A stretch of 64,000 nucleotides of DNA from Gigantopelta aegis (GCF_016097555.1 NC_054706.1:55639899-55703898), one strand, 5' to 3'; numbered from the stretch's first letter, positions 47,255-57,849 are shown. Translations and numbers: made by a program. The notes: a model not told the origin generated them from the letters alone.

Positions 47255-47935
47255 GAAAATGGAGTGTAAGTAATACATGATGCAGCCTTCATATTCTCCT
47301 TCATGGAGACGCGTTGAATCGGGAACTCCCCTTCAAAATCCACCAGCGGCTCATACGCGATCGACATGATTTGCGTGAACAGTTTTCTGGAGCTGTCCTT
47401 GGTGTTGATGTTCGTCTTGACAAGATGTTGTAGCGGGGATTGAGTTTGGCTCCCTGCAACGTCCAATCTTGTCCCTCGTCCACCGCCGGGGTTGGTCGAA
47501 CTCTTGAAGAGGAGGTGCCTGGCTGGTTGTCTGCCTTCCTCTTACCAACGGCCACTTGACGGGCTGGCATCTTTACGGGGGCCACCTGTAGAGTCGATGG
47601 CCGCACCGGAGTTGCCGAAGTCGGGACTGATGTTGGGGGCGGTGACGGTCTTTCATGCATGGCTGTGTTCAGGACCGCGTAGTTGAAACGTCGGTGTCCA
47701 GTTCGGCCGGGGCCTCTTCTGTCCTCTTCAGTTTCCTAGGAGCGGCGAAGCAGAAGGAGCCGCTGCCGGCGGTTTAGCCACCGGTTTGCGCTCCCCCTGT
47801 GCCGCCCCTGACGCACGTTTCCTCTTCCTCCACCTTCCTTTCTTCAGTTGCCGGTGGCCGTACACCAGGGTCACGGTGTAGGCGACACGGTATTCAATCA
47901 GCGTTCCACACGTTCCGATGAGATCCCCCAGGTGT
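47255..47935 (-). other. GC-rich coding relic, unrecognised protein with 'DWTL' motif
   Basis: This 680-bp island is GC-rich against AT-rich neighbours. The minus strand shows a Pro/Ala/Lys-rich stretch, a basic patch (VGKRKADNQPGTSSSRV) and then DWTLQGAKLNPRY. Another minus frame in the same island reads FTQIMSIAYEPLVDFEGEFP. Upstream of it lies IEYRVAYTVTLVYGHRQLKK. The frame at 51268-51804 has the same plan (basic low-complexity, then DWTLVCDKLPAKY), so both probably come from one element family. I do not recognise the family. It lies where units A and B stop matching and is not an intact gene. Confidence 0.45.
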
Positions 47936-47941
47936 GTGTGC

Positions 47942-47960
47942 GGGGGGGGGGGGGGGGGGG
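47942..47960. repeat. poly-G run
   Basis: G-run of about 19 at the right edge of the GC-rich island. Confidence 0.9.
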
Positions 47961-48127
47961 CGCAACTCGAGAGAGCACAGCGACACGTTTGTCTTCATCT
48001 TTGGAAAAAACTGAGTGTCGGTGTTAAACAAAACAAAACTATTATCTACCTCTTTAGGTGTAATGTATATCACTGTGCCTTTGTCCTCATGCTACTTCAG
48101 CTATAACGAAGCCTTTGTAAAGAAAGT

Positions 48128-48509
48128 AAGAAATGTTTTATTTAACGACGCACTCAACACATTTTATTTACGGTTATATGGCATCAGACTTATGGTTAAG
48201 GACCACACAGATTTTGAGAGGAAACCCGCTGTCGCCACTACATGGGCTACTCTTTCCGATTAGCAGCAAGGGATCTTTTATTTGCGCTTCCCACAGGCAG
48301 GATAGCACAAACCATGGCCTTTGTTGAACCAGTTATGGATCACTGGTCGGTGCAAGTGGTTTACACCTACCCATTGAGGCTTGCGGAGCACTCACTCAGG
48401 GTTTGGAGTCGGTATCTGGATTAAAAATCCCATGCCTCGACTGGGATCCGAACCCAGTACCTACCAGCCTGTTGACCGATGGCCTAACCACGACGCCACC
48501 GAGGCCGGT
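48128..48509 (-). repeat. SINE, head 2, tail A
   Basis: Reverse full-length copy. A 'cctttgtaaagaa' word flanks it at both ends (48113-48124 and 48510-48522), the probable target duplication. Confidence 0.9.
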
Positions 48510-48616
48510 CCTTTGTAAAGAATAAATTTCGCATAAATTGCATTTTATTGCTTGGATTACACTGTATCAATGTTTGTTTATCCAGTGTGTTTCTGGTCGT
48601 GGTAATATAGTAGTAG

Positions 48617-49110
48617 AGGGGTGGCACGTAGCCCAGTAGTAAAGCGCCGCCTGATGCAAGGTCGGTCTAGGATTGACCCCCGTCGGTGGCAGTGCCGTAT
48701 TTATAAGGGGGTAAAGGGGGTAATTGCCCCGGGGCCCCCAGACTAAGGACTTCCTTTATAAACGTTTTTTTACTAATTATAAAATTAATTCATTTTTATT
48801 TGTCATGTAATTTAATTTCTATGTTGAGGGGCCCTCGAACATGAAGTGCCCCGGGCCCCCCAAGGTCTAAATACGGCCTTGGTCGGTGGTCACATTGGGC
48901 TTTTTCTCGTTCCAACCAGTGCACCATGACTGGTATATCAAAGGCCGTGGTATGTGCTATCATATCTGTGGGATGGTGCATATAAAAGATCCCTTACTAT
49001 TAATGGAAAAACGTAGTAGGTTTCCTCTCTATGACCATATGTTTGACATCCAATAGCCGATGATTAATAAATCAATGTGCTCTAGTGGTGTCGTTAAACC
49101 AAACAAACTT
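48617..49110 (+). repeat. SINE, head 1, tail B, split by a MITE
   Basis: The head is at 48617-48689. The body and tail resume at 48882 and end 'gtgtcgttaaaccaaacaaa'. The interruption is the hAT-like MITE listed next. Confidence 0.9.
48690..48881. mobile_element. hAT-like MITE, 192 bp, nested in the SINE
   Basis: The ends 'cagtgccgtatttataagg' and, reverse-complemented, 'caaggccgtatttagaccttg' form imperfect inverted repeats. An 8-bp direct repeat GTCGGTGG, taken from the SINE, flanks both sides. The 8-bp duplication and CAG..CTG-like ends indicate the hAT superfamily. It has no coding capacity. Inner C/G runs (gccccggggccccc) pair as a second stem. Confidence 0.9.
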
Positions 49111-49149
49111 TATTTTATTTTATTTATTAGTAGTAGATCAATGAACAGT

Positions 49150-49245
49150 ATACACCCACTGTCCCGGACTTAGTCACTGGCGTTGTCAGAGGCTACGCCC
49201 GTGATGGGTATGCTTGAAACCTTCGTGGTTGGAGCACGTAAATAC
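49150..49245 (+). repeat. retroelement 3'-end module
   Basis: 'cccggacttagtcactggcg', 'cagaggctacgcccgtga' and 'tgaaaccttcgtggtt', as at 52118-52205. Confidence 0.6.
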
Positions 49246-49676
49246 AGTTTCAGCTTAACTCAGCAGTATACATCTCCGTAAGTTTGCGCGAGTTAGAAAA
49301 GGTTAAAATCCACTTTTTGTTGTTGCAATCATTAGGGACACCTAGAAACACATCGTATATACAGATATTGATAATGTGAAGTAAGGCCTCGTTTCCATTA
49401 TTTTTCAGGAATGGAGAGTTAAGCTGTATCCTAACCGGACGCGTGCGACGCGATAATATTTATATCCTAACCAGACCCGACCATAACAACAGTCTTCTTT
49501 TTAAAATTGTTATCAACAGTTGAAACCGCCAAGTAAAAGTTCTTTGATTTGTTAATGTATGTTCGTCGCTCGTCTCGCGTGACAAAAAATAGAAACAATT
49601 CCTATCGGTATTGTGTCGAGCGCACGACGACATGAACTGTCGCGCCTTACGCGTGCGGTTAAGAAAGAAAGAAAGG

Positions 49677-49885
49677 AATGTTTTATTTAACGACGCACCC
49701 AACACATTGTATTTACGGTTATATGGCGTCAGACATATGGTTAAGGACCACACAGATATTGAGAGAGGAAACCCGCTGTCGCCACTTCATGGGATACACT
49801 TTTCGATTAACAGCAAGGGATCTTTTATATGCACCATCCCACAGACAGGGTAGTACACACCACGGCCTTTGATATTATTTCCTCA
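49677..49885 (-). repeat. SINE, tail A, head truncated
   Basis: Reverse copy ending at 'caccacggcctttgatat'. Confidence 0.85.
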
Positions 49886-50269
49886 CAAAGCGTGTACAGT
49901 GTTGTTACGAGTCTGAATTCCCAACTAAAAAACGTTTGCCAATACATTGTTTAGCCATAGTTGTGAAAGCCGACAGCAGTAACGTGGTATATTGGTTTTT
50001 TCTATTGTTAGTCGATATGACTGCAGACGAGCGGACAGGCAGTCTTACAAAGCTTGAATGCGAAGTAATCCTCACACCGTCACGCACATAACCACACACC
50101 ACCTAGCAAACACCTAGCTGAAAGTAGACCATCATGATAAACTTCGACAGAATGTCAAATGTGAAATTTATTTTGATAAGTAAATTTTTGAAAGTAATTT
50201 TTTCCTTTGCAAATACCCAGACCAAGATACAGTTTTAACTGATGTCAGTAGTCCTTATCAATGACATAT
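49886..50269. other. no gene seen
   Basis: No recognised repeat or coding signature. A (TGAA)n run at 50269-50295 leads into the next repeat. Confidence 0.4.
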
Positions 50270-50560
50270 TGAATGAATGAATGAATGAATGAATGTTTAT
50301 CGACACCCCAGCACGAAAAATACATCGGCTATTGGGTGTCAAACTATGGTAATGCAAACAAATAAGGTGATGATCAACATCAGTATAAAAATTCAAGATA
50401 CAAATAAAAACAGTGTAAAGAACTGTGCAAAAATATAAATGTCACAGATATATACTGACTTTTACTCAAAAGTTCAATTTGTGCTGTATTGGCCATTCTC
50501 AAAGAGAATGTTACACCCCTGCACCACGGTGAGGTTACAGCACGCGCAGGGGCAATGACA
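50270..50560 (+). repeat. dispersed repeat, copy 2, starting in (GAAT)n
   Basis: Longer version of 20805-20960. It continues with 'tggccattctcaaagagaat' and 'cacggtgaggttacagcacg'. Confidence 0.7.
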
Positions 50561-50913
50561 TATTGATTGCATCTTTATAATATGGCACATAGTAAACTAG
50601 CAACACTGGTTGTTTGGTATATGTAGGCATAACTGTGTTTTGTTATTAAAAAGCATGTCTGCAAAAGCTATTTAATGAAATCTATCTAGATCTTGACATG
50701 CAATAATAGCCGTTTTTAAATGCAGTCAATGTCATTTTTTAAAATTTGTTTGTTCTTTTATTTCTTTATTTCTTTTTATTTATTTCTAATCATTCTCTTT
50801 TTTTTTTCATTTCTTGATTTCTTTTAATTGTTTCATTTATTTATTTTCATTAATCACAACAAAATATTGAAAACTATCCGTTTGCGTTTTCATTGTGTGT
50901 CAGTATATTATAA

Positions 50914-51155
50914 GTTGTAGAAGTATCACGAGGGGTATATGGCTTTTTATGTACCCTCTGTGTGTTCTTTTACCCCGAACCGAAGCAAGTCATTGGCTAT
51001 CCAGAGACAGGCCCCGGGACGGACATGCTCGAAACTCTAGTGGTATATGAGCATGTTAAAATTATTCGCACTCGCGCGCTAACCGAAGGCGAGGGGTAAA
51101 AGAGCACACAGAGGGTACATAAAAAGCCATATACCCCGAGAGATGCTTCTACAAC
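50914..51155. mobile_element. foldback/MITE with 63-bp arms around a retroelement tail
   Basis: Arms 50914-50976 and 51093-51155 are near-perfect inverses ('gttgtagaagtatcacgagg' and 'cgagagatgcttctacaac' ends). The loop contains 'cagagacaggccccgggacg' and 'agtggtatatgagcatgtta', a variant of the retroelement 3'-end module. Confidence 0.8.
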
Positions 51156-51267
51156 GAATTTATCTGGCCGACATGTTAAACCATATAGCTAAATAATCAA
51201 AATAACGCCAGACAATAATTGTTAATTTATTAACGGAGCCGTACCACGCGGACGCGAACGGAACCAC

Positions 51268-51804
51268 TTGCCAGTGACGAAAAATAGTTCCATCGATAAA
51301 CGAGTTTTTAACTTCAAACGTTTACCCCCAGCCAGCTCATCAGCGCCTCCGGAAGTTGTTGCGGTTCCAGCGGCGCTCCAGCGGGAGTCCAAGAGGAGGA
51401 AGGTGTCTGCGGTCACCATACCAAAGACATCCGACCAACCCGATTGGACTCTCGTCTGCGACAAGCTGCCAGCTAAATACCGAGGAGCAGTCTACGGCGA
51501 CTTTACCGATAGCGCTCTAAGCAAGGGCCCTTGGAGAGAAGATCATTGGCGCCAACTTCCAACTGGACAAGGGAAGTACCAGCTACAAGGAGCCCTTCAC
51601 TCGGACCAACTCTACGTGACGGCACAGCAGGACGGACTGTACAGGCAGGGACTCCTGATGCCATCGATGCCCAACGCAACCATCCACCGCATCTTGAAGA
51701 TGGTACTGCGGGACATCTATCCAGGAGCCATCAACAGAAACATCGCCATGTTGACTGAAGGACTCCCCAACTTCAGGCCTGAACAGTCCATCACTTCGCC
51801 ATGA
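51268..51804 (+). CDS. unrecognised 178-aa protein with 'DWTL' motif, in a retroelement-like unit
   Basis: I do not recognise this protein. Residues ~1-55 are basic and low-complexity with a KRRK patch (RESKRRKVSAV). Residues ~58-72 read QPDWTLVCDKLPAKY. Residues ~88-130 are aromatic and polar (GPWREDHWRQLPTGQGKYQL, then GALHSDQLYVTAQQ). The C-terminus is LPNFRPEQSITSP. It is followed by ~400 bp of non-coding DNA that ends in the 3'-end module at 52118-52205 and (CACT)n, as in the copy at 8270-9236. It is therefore probably an accessory or gag-like protein, or the C-terminal end, of a retroelement. A host exon is the alternative. The DWTL-x3-KL-x2-KY/RY core is shared with the relic at 47255-47935. 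Confidence 0.4.
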   Translation: MPVTKNSSIDKRVFNFKRLPPASSSAPPEVVAVPAALQRESKRRKVSAVTIPKTSDQPDWTLVCDKLPAKYRGAVYGDFTDSALSKGPWREDHWRQLPTGQGKYQLQGALHSDQLYVTAQQDGLYRQGLLMPSMPNATIHRILKMVLRDIYPGAINRNIAMLTEGLPNFRPEQSITSP

Positions 51805-52117
51805 GTCCTCCTTTTTTGGGCTTAGTTGGACTTCAAAAATTTTCGGCCGCGGCTCAAAATTCTTATGTTTATTTTTTTTTCTAAATAGTCCAACGCACTT
51901 TACTTTGGTGCCCAATCAATTGCTCAAATCACCTTAAAACCTTTTAGGCCGAGCAGTCAAAAAATCTTTGGATTTAAATTCTTAGTCCAGACATGTGTAG
52001 AAGTGTAGAATGTCGTTAGGATGTTAGGACTTAGGTCTTTTGACCGACCACTAAATTTTTTATTCCAAATTCTGCCCACCTTAAACTTACCCCTCGCCCC
52101 TCCTGGCCCGGACTTAG

Positions 52118-52210
52118 TCACTGGCGAAAGTCAGAGATTAAGCCCGTGACAGGCGTGCGTGAAACCTTCGTGGTATATACGCACGTGTAAAAGCTTTCAC
52201 TCACTCACTC
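52118..52210 (+). repeat. retroelement 3'-end module ending in (CACT)n
   Basis: 'cccggacttagtcactggcg', 'gtgacaggcgtgcgtgaaac', 'gtggtatatacgcacgt', then TCACTCACTCACTC. This is the clearest copy of the module in the window and is taken as the true 3' end. Confidence 0.65.
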
Positions 52211-52544
52211 AAATGTTTGTAATACGAAATTGTCTGAAACAGATATTAATTAAAAAAATATATATATATTAATCACTGATCACTGTTTGGGGAGGTATCA
52301 TTTTAGACGGGGTATAAGAGAATTTGGCTCCGCCCACAGGGGTATAAGGGATTTGTCCAACGGTAAACAACCAATGAGATTAAAGAATTTTACATGAAGG
52401 CGAGATAAATGATATTTATGAATGTAAAAAATTCGATCATATCCAACACTTGCCTCAAAAATAAGATTTTCGCGTTAAAAATGTCCTACAATTAAATTAG
52501 CGCCCTGCCCCATCAAAATCCTAGCTAGAACACTGACTCGCTAC

Positions 52545-52675
52545 ATGTTTTCCATTAGTAGCAAATGATCTTTTATATGTATAATCCCACAAATAGGATA
52601 GCACACATCATGGCCTTTGATATACGTCGTGGTGCACTGACTGGAGCTTTACCACTGGCCCTTGACACGAAAAGT
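52545..52675 (-). repeat. older SINE fragment (unit C)
   Basis: Orthologue of 27672-27865 and 39326-39515, more deleted. It marks the start of unit C. Confidence 0.75.
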
Positions 52676-52678
52676 AAG

Positions 52679-53003
52679 GAAGGATGTTTTATTTAACGAC
52701 GCACTCAACACATTTTATTTACGGTTATATGGCGTCAGGCATATGGTTAAGGACCACACAGATATTGAAAGAGGAAACCGCTGTCGCCACTTCATGGGCT
52801 ACTTTTTTTCGATTAGCAGCAAGGGATCTTTTATATGCACCATTCCATAGACAGGATAGTACATACCACGGTCTTTGTTACACCAGTTGTGGAACACTGG
52901 CTGGAACGAGAAATAGCCCAATAGGTCCACCGACGGGGATCGATCCTAGACCGACCGCGCATCAAGTGAACGCTTTACCACTGGGCTACGTCCCGCCCCT
53001 TGA
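52679..53003 (-). repeat. SINE, head 1, tail A, unit C-specific insertion
   Basis: Complete reverse copy flanked by 'ccttgacacgaaaa' on both sides (the left copy ends at 52675 and the right copy begins at 52997). Units A and B show a single uninterrupted 'cccttgacacg.aaaa', the empty site. Confidence 0.95.
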
Positions 53004-53204
53004 CACGAAAAATGCTTCTTTTTTATTTACTAAAAACGTTTTGTACTTCAAATATAAATAAAGAAACATGTTATGCTTTACACACAAATTTATTAACACG
53101 TTCTATAATACACAAACATATTTACTTAGTGTGATATATGTAAAATATCTTAGTTTGTAAATATACAACGATCACTCATGCGATAATACATTCCAACCCA
53201 ACTA

Positions 53205-53600
53205 CATGTCAGTCAATTCTGATCCAGCCATACGTCAATCTAGTCAAATCGAGCCATACGTCAATCTATTCTGATCCAGCCGAATGTCATTCTACTAGTA
53301 TTCCAATCCAGCCATACGTCAATTTATTCTGATCCAGTCATACGTCAATCTATTCTGATCCAGACATATGTCAATCTATTCCAATCCAGCCATACGTCAA
53401 TGTATTCAGATCCAGTCATACGTCAATCTATTCTAATCCAGCCATACGTCAATCTATTGTGATCCAGCAATACGTCAGTCTATTCTGACCCAGCCATACG
53501 TCAATCTATTGTGATCCAGCCATACGTCAGTCTATTCTGACCCAGTCATACGTTAATTTATTCTGACCCGGTCATACGTCAACCCATTCCTATGCTCTCA
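53205..53600. repeat. 26-bp satellite, unit C (~15 copies)
   Basis: Same monomer as in units A and B. It is followed by the same ~90-bp 'cccattcctatgctctcaaa' linker as in unit B and then the gene's stop codon. Confidence 0.9.
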
Positions 53601-53661
53601 AACTACAATATATTCCAGTCCATTCTAAAATCAATCGGTTCTAACCTAACCCAACCCTATG

Positions 53662-54623
53662 TCAATCCATTCCAATCCAGCCTTGGTAAAAATAGTCCGA
53701 GTAGTCGGCAGAATATTGCCTCCTCAGCTCCGAGCCTTCGCGAGCCGCGTGTTTATAGTAGACTGTCTTCCCGTCAGCGAGGAAACTACCCCACCAGCCG
53801 AACGTACCCACCGTCATGATGCTATGGTTACAAGACGACAGAAGACACATGTCCACTTCGGGCGAATTTCCAACGGAGTAGAATATATTATTGCTCGAGT
53901 TAAAATTACTCTTCACCCAGTCCACTGAATCGGAGCAAACCAAGAATATTACTTTTGAAAACTTGCTAGTGAAATATCCCATAGCTTTAGTTATATATTC
54001 TTTTGGTGCAAGAGTAAATCCCAATTTTAAACGAGCACTGTTTATATCACCTCGTCGAATGTGTACCCCGACAAACGTGGGGGTTTCGGCGTTTGTCGAG
54101 TTTGATGTCCGGCGTTTATACTCCCCCATCACGCTGTGTAAAATGGTCTGGGCTTTCGTCACGGTGGGTTTCTTGAATCTGAACTGTCTTCTAATGGCAG
54201 CGACGTGGTTCTGGAAGTATTTCCAAGACTGGAGATACCTTCCTAATTTGTAGTCTGCGTCTGTGGCGAAATTAAGGAATGTTTTCTTGTAAGTACAACA
54301 GACATCGAGATTTCGTAACGTGGTGTTATCACAAACCATTTTTTCTACCTTGGTGGCATCCAAGACGAAGATACCGTTCAGCATCCGGTCTTCAGCCACA
54401 AACATTGTCATGTTTTTGTCCTTCGCTATTCCGTAACTAGCTGCATATGAAAACATCTGGTTGCCAAGACGACCAGTATCGACATCACAGATGTAATGTG
54501 CGGGTTGATTGGGTTCCATCTTTAAACTACCATTGACGATCGCTTTGTCGTTAGTGTCTTGGATCCAGTGGACATAGAAACCAACGGAGACAACCGCAAA
54601 CACAACCAGCAAGAACGTCAGTC
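53662..54623 (-). CDS. GT11 galactoside alpha-1,2-fucosyltransferase, unit C, exon 2 (intact)
   Basis: Likely Golgi type II membrane enzyme that transfers fucose from GDP-fucose to the 2-OH of terminal galactose. In the two-exon model (exon 1 at 59894-59918) the protein has 328 residues, normal for GT11. It has a ~9-residue cytoplasmic tail and a membrane helix at ~10-28 (LTFLLVVFAVVSVGFYVHW). A stem follows, then GRLGNQMF at 59-66 and the donor-binding HIRRGD at 196-201. NHSIMTVGTFGWWGSFLADG lies at 274-293. Several N-x-S/T sites are present. The acceptor 'gttatcacag' has a long pyrimidine tract. The frame stays open upstream to 54837, but those codons translate that tract (CLSVFLTMCLLSVNFS..), so I take them as intron. 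No lesion is seen. The last codons (GWIGMD, stop) resemble the adjacent satellite monomer. Confidence 0.92.
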
Positions 54624-55994
54624 CTGTGATAACAAAGAGGACATCGAGATCACCGATAAAGAGCCACAAACAGAAAGAGAAACAGAGAGACGGACAAACC
54701 GAGAAATTGACAGACAGCAGACACATGGTCAGAAAAACAGACAGACAGGCGGACAGACGCATCAGATGCAGCATTGTCATAGTGGAAATATGACGTACAT
54801 GTATATGTATAGAGGACACGGGAAAACGAGGAAACATTACTAAGAAATATTTTGTTCAAGTATTTTGTTCACAGGAATGCTCGCGCACGGCTTTTGGACT
54901 GGTATGAATATTCAACGATATATAATGCACATCACTGCTTGATATCAACAAGTTTATTATTATATTTAATTAATAAAATGGTCAAATGTGACGGCTATTA
55001 TATATAACGGGCGCAGCCATTTTGTATCATCTCCGTGAATACGCCCTCTGGCATGCCGCTGGTTACGTAATATTTAACTGAAGAAACAAACGCAGCTGAT
55101 TTGTGCTCAATATTCTGTGATAATATCCATTCCAGTAAGCTAGCATAATAGAATCTATCACCGTTGTGAGGTATAGATAAGACAATTCCAACCCGAAGGA
55201 CCAAATGGTACCTCACAACGGTGATTGATTCTTTTTCTTGCCCATTTAATTTCAGTAACAAAACATTAATTTTGTAAGCGACAGTTTGTTTATTGTAGAA
55301 CGATTCGTAAACATTTTACCTACAAACTCATTTAATTATACGCAGTGAAAATATAGTCCACATCATGCAACGACATAAAAATGTAGCAACTTACCAATAA
55401 ATATAAGTTGAAAATATTTATTTGTTTAAATATTCATAAAACAATGATACAACGTGAAATGGCAAACAGAATTCTGAAAACCATGAGTTATGACGTCAAT
55501 CGTTGTAAAGCATAAGTTATGACATCACGCGTATGTAGAAATCGTCTAGCCCTCGGGTCGGACAGATTTATCTAGCCCTAGGGTCAGACAGATTTTTCTA
55601 GCATTGTGCAAAAGCTGGATAACCCTGTCCAGTTGTCAAGAAATAAGTATATAGTATTTTACAATATAAAATAAACCACCAAATAACTGTATCATGTTTT
55701 GTCCATGTAATAACCTACGTACTGAAATGATAAACGGGGTGTTTTCTTAGTTTATTGTCCTATACCGGTACTTTCAGTGGCCTCCGCCTGTGATTCCTGA
55801 TTGGCAGGTGTATATTTATTAGGTAGACAAGCCATTAATTACCGCTTTCTAGACACAAAATTACGTACATGCGGTATTTTTTTAACATCACAGGGTATTG
55901 AGATATACCTGCCATTCCTAAAACGGTAATGGACATTATCAGCCGTCATGATTTATTACTGTAAATAATTCTGTAAACCTCTTGAATCAGTAGA
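54624..55994. other. intron of the unit C gene, first part; short hairpin inside
   Basis: AT-rich with no coding signature. Two ~26-bp direct copies of 'tctagccct.gggtc.gacag' lie at 55547-55598. A 23-bp stem is at 55151-55173/55209-55231. Confidence 0.5.
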
Positions 55995-56268
55995 ACCGGC
56001 CTCGGTGACGTCGTGGTTAAGCCATCGGACTACAGGCTGGTAGGTACAGGGTTCGCAACCCGGTCCTGGCTCCCACCCAGAGTGAGTTTTAACCACTCAA
56101 TGGGTAGGTGTAAGGCCACTACACACTCTTCTCTCTCACTAACCACTAACCATTAACAATTAACAACTAACCCACTGTCCTGGACAGACATCCCAGATAG
56201 CTGAAGGCAGAGTGCTTGAACCGTAATTGGATATAAGCACGAAAATAAGTTGAAATGAAATGATTAAA
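55995..56268 (+). repeat. SINE, head 2, type C tail
   Basis: Head 'ggcctcggtgacgtcgtggt' with 'acagggttcgcaacccg', then the type-C middle ('gtcctggacagacatcccag') and end ('taattggatataagcacgaa'). Confidence 0.9.
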
Positions 56269-57402
56269 TAGACTTTCCCCATCTAAAATCACAGAACAGA
56301 CCAATTGCGTAGTCCCAAAGAAAAGAACCTTATCACTTGGGTATCGTGAGTGGTCGTTTTTGCTTCAACGTAGGCTACCAATAGGCCTAATAGTATGCAT
56401 TTTTTCTTTGGATTTTTAAGCGAGAAAAATACTATAACCTAATTTCGTTATATTAATGCAAATTGAAATATATTTAGTTTATTATATTATTAAGTCATTT
56501 ATGTTGTTTTACAAGTCAGGTTGATGAAAGCGAAGCGACTTGTTGTAAATGACTGCGTTTGTTTACACTGTGAATACGGGAGTTGGTCGGAGCTGACGTA
56601 ACTTCGCCTCAAACTAGAATTCCGGACGCAACGAAAACACACGAAAAGTTTTTTTTATTAACTCTAAATTTACGTGTTTTTCATTTGTTAAAGTGTCAGT
56701 ATGTGTTGGTGCTCCGGGTATGCATCTTTCCAACACACATAAGGCTCATGTTTTAGTTTAGTCTCCCTTTAATGAGTAGTTACCAGGCCCTTAGCGCAAA
56801 TACTTAGCCGTTCGCGAGCTAGACGGACATCTGGACGGTTATGATCGTTCTCTCAGCCAGAGACAACTGTATCAGTGGCGTAGGAAGGTGCCACAGCGGG
56901 GGAGGGGGCACACACGTACCACTGGATCAAGACACACCCCACCCCCTGCTTCCCGCCAGTGCTCTATAGCGAAAACACAGAATTACAGCCTACCACGTGG
57001 TAGGCAAAGATTGCGGCTCTAATACAAAAATAATCCTATGTTTGACACTAAATACCATTCATCATTTTGATGTTCGCCGATAACAAATATTTCACATATT
57101 AATCACAAATACACACACTACAGGAAGAAACCCGACAGCATATTTCAATAATGTTCTGATTAAATACGTAGGTTAGCTAATTGTTTGTAGGCGGGTCAAT
57201 ATAGCGCCAAAAAATACGTCAGGTTAGTTTGCAACAAAACGTTTACCCTGTTTCTTGTACTTTCAGACATACTGAACAACATATTAAAAGATGGACAGAA
57301 ATCGAGCGCGGGAAAGTAAACAAATCTGACGTTAAAAAAAAATAGCCACCAATGCGTTATCTTGAGGTTTAAAATGTAACATGTATGTATTATGTGCTTA
57401 AG
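56269..57402. other. intron of the unit C gene, with remnants shared with units A and B
   Basis: 56806-56850 matches 30303-30345 in unit A ('gccgttcgcgagctagac'). 57072-57190 matches 42478-42620 in unit B ('aacaaatatttcacatatta', 'gaagaaacccgacagca'). No gene. Confidence 0.6.
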
Positions 57403-57570
57403 GTGATCTTAACGCTAAGATCGCTTCATGGAACGAGGCCATGAATCAATAGCGTATTTGACCATGTGTACCACGATATTCCTCATTAAAAACATGGAGC
57501 GCGGGAAATCAAACCAATCTAAAAAACATAAAGGTTGTTTAGTTTAACTGACTGTTAATTTTGCTTGTTG

Positions 57571-57603
<33 letters not shown>

Positions 57604-57800
57604 CCTTAACGCTAAGATCGCTTATGGAACGGACATTGAATCAAGGGGCGTAGCCCTGTGTACTGTGACCTATTTTCAACAGTTATAGCCGCGCACATCT
57701 CCGGAGGGTATCCTTTATTTATAAATCACTTAATTCCTCATTAAAACCATGTCTTGCCCAATCAGTCCAATGCCAACAACATAAAGGTTTTTAAAGTTTG
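57403..57800. repeat. two imperfect ~200-bp direct repeats
   Basis: 'cttaacgctaagatcgctt' + 'atggaacg', 'attcctcattaaaa.catg' and 'aacataaaggtt' occur in the same order in 57410-57540 and 57604-57790. A 27-bp A-run (57574-57601) separates them. Confidence 0.75.
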
Positions 57801-57849
57801 TATTTTCTACAAATTTGCTGTTGTTCAATAGTATCGTCTTCTACATAAT

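Noticed and set aside
54624-54837. N-terminal extension of the unit C fucosyltransferase (MFPRFPVSSI..)
   Set aside because: It reads a pyrimidine-rich tract with gacagacagg repeats, is out of frame in unit B, and is followed by a good acceptor. It is better explained as intron.
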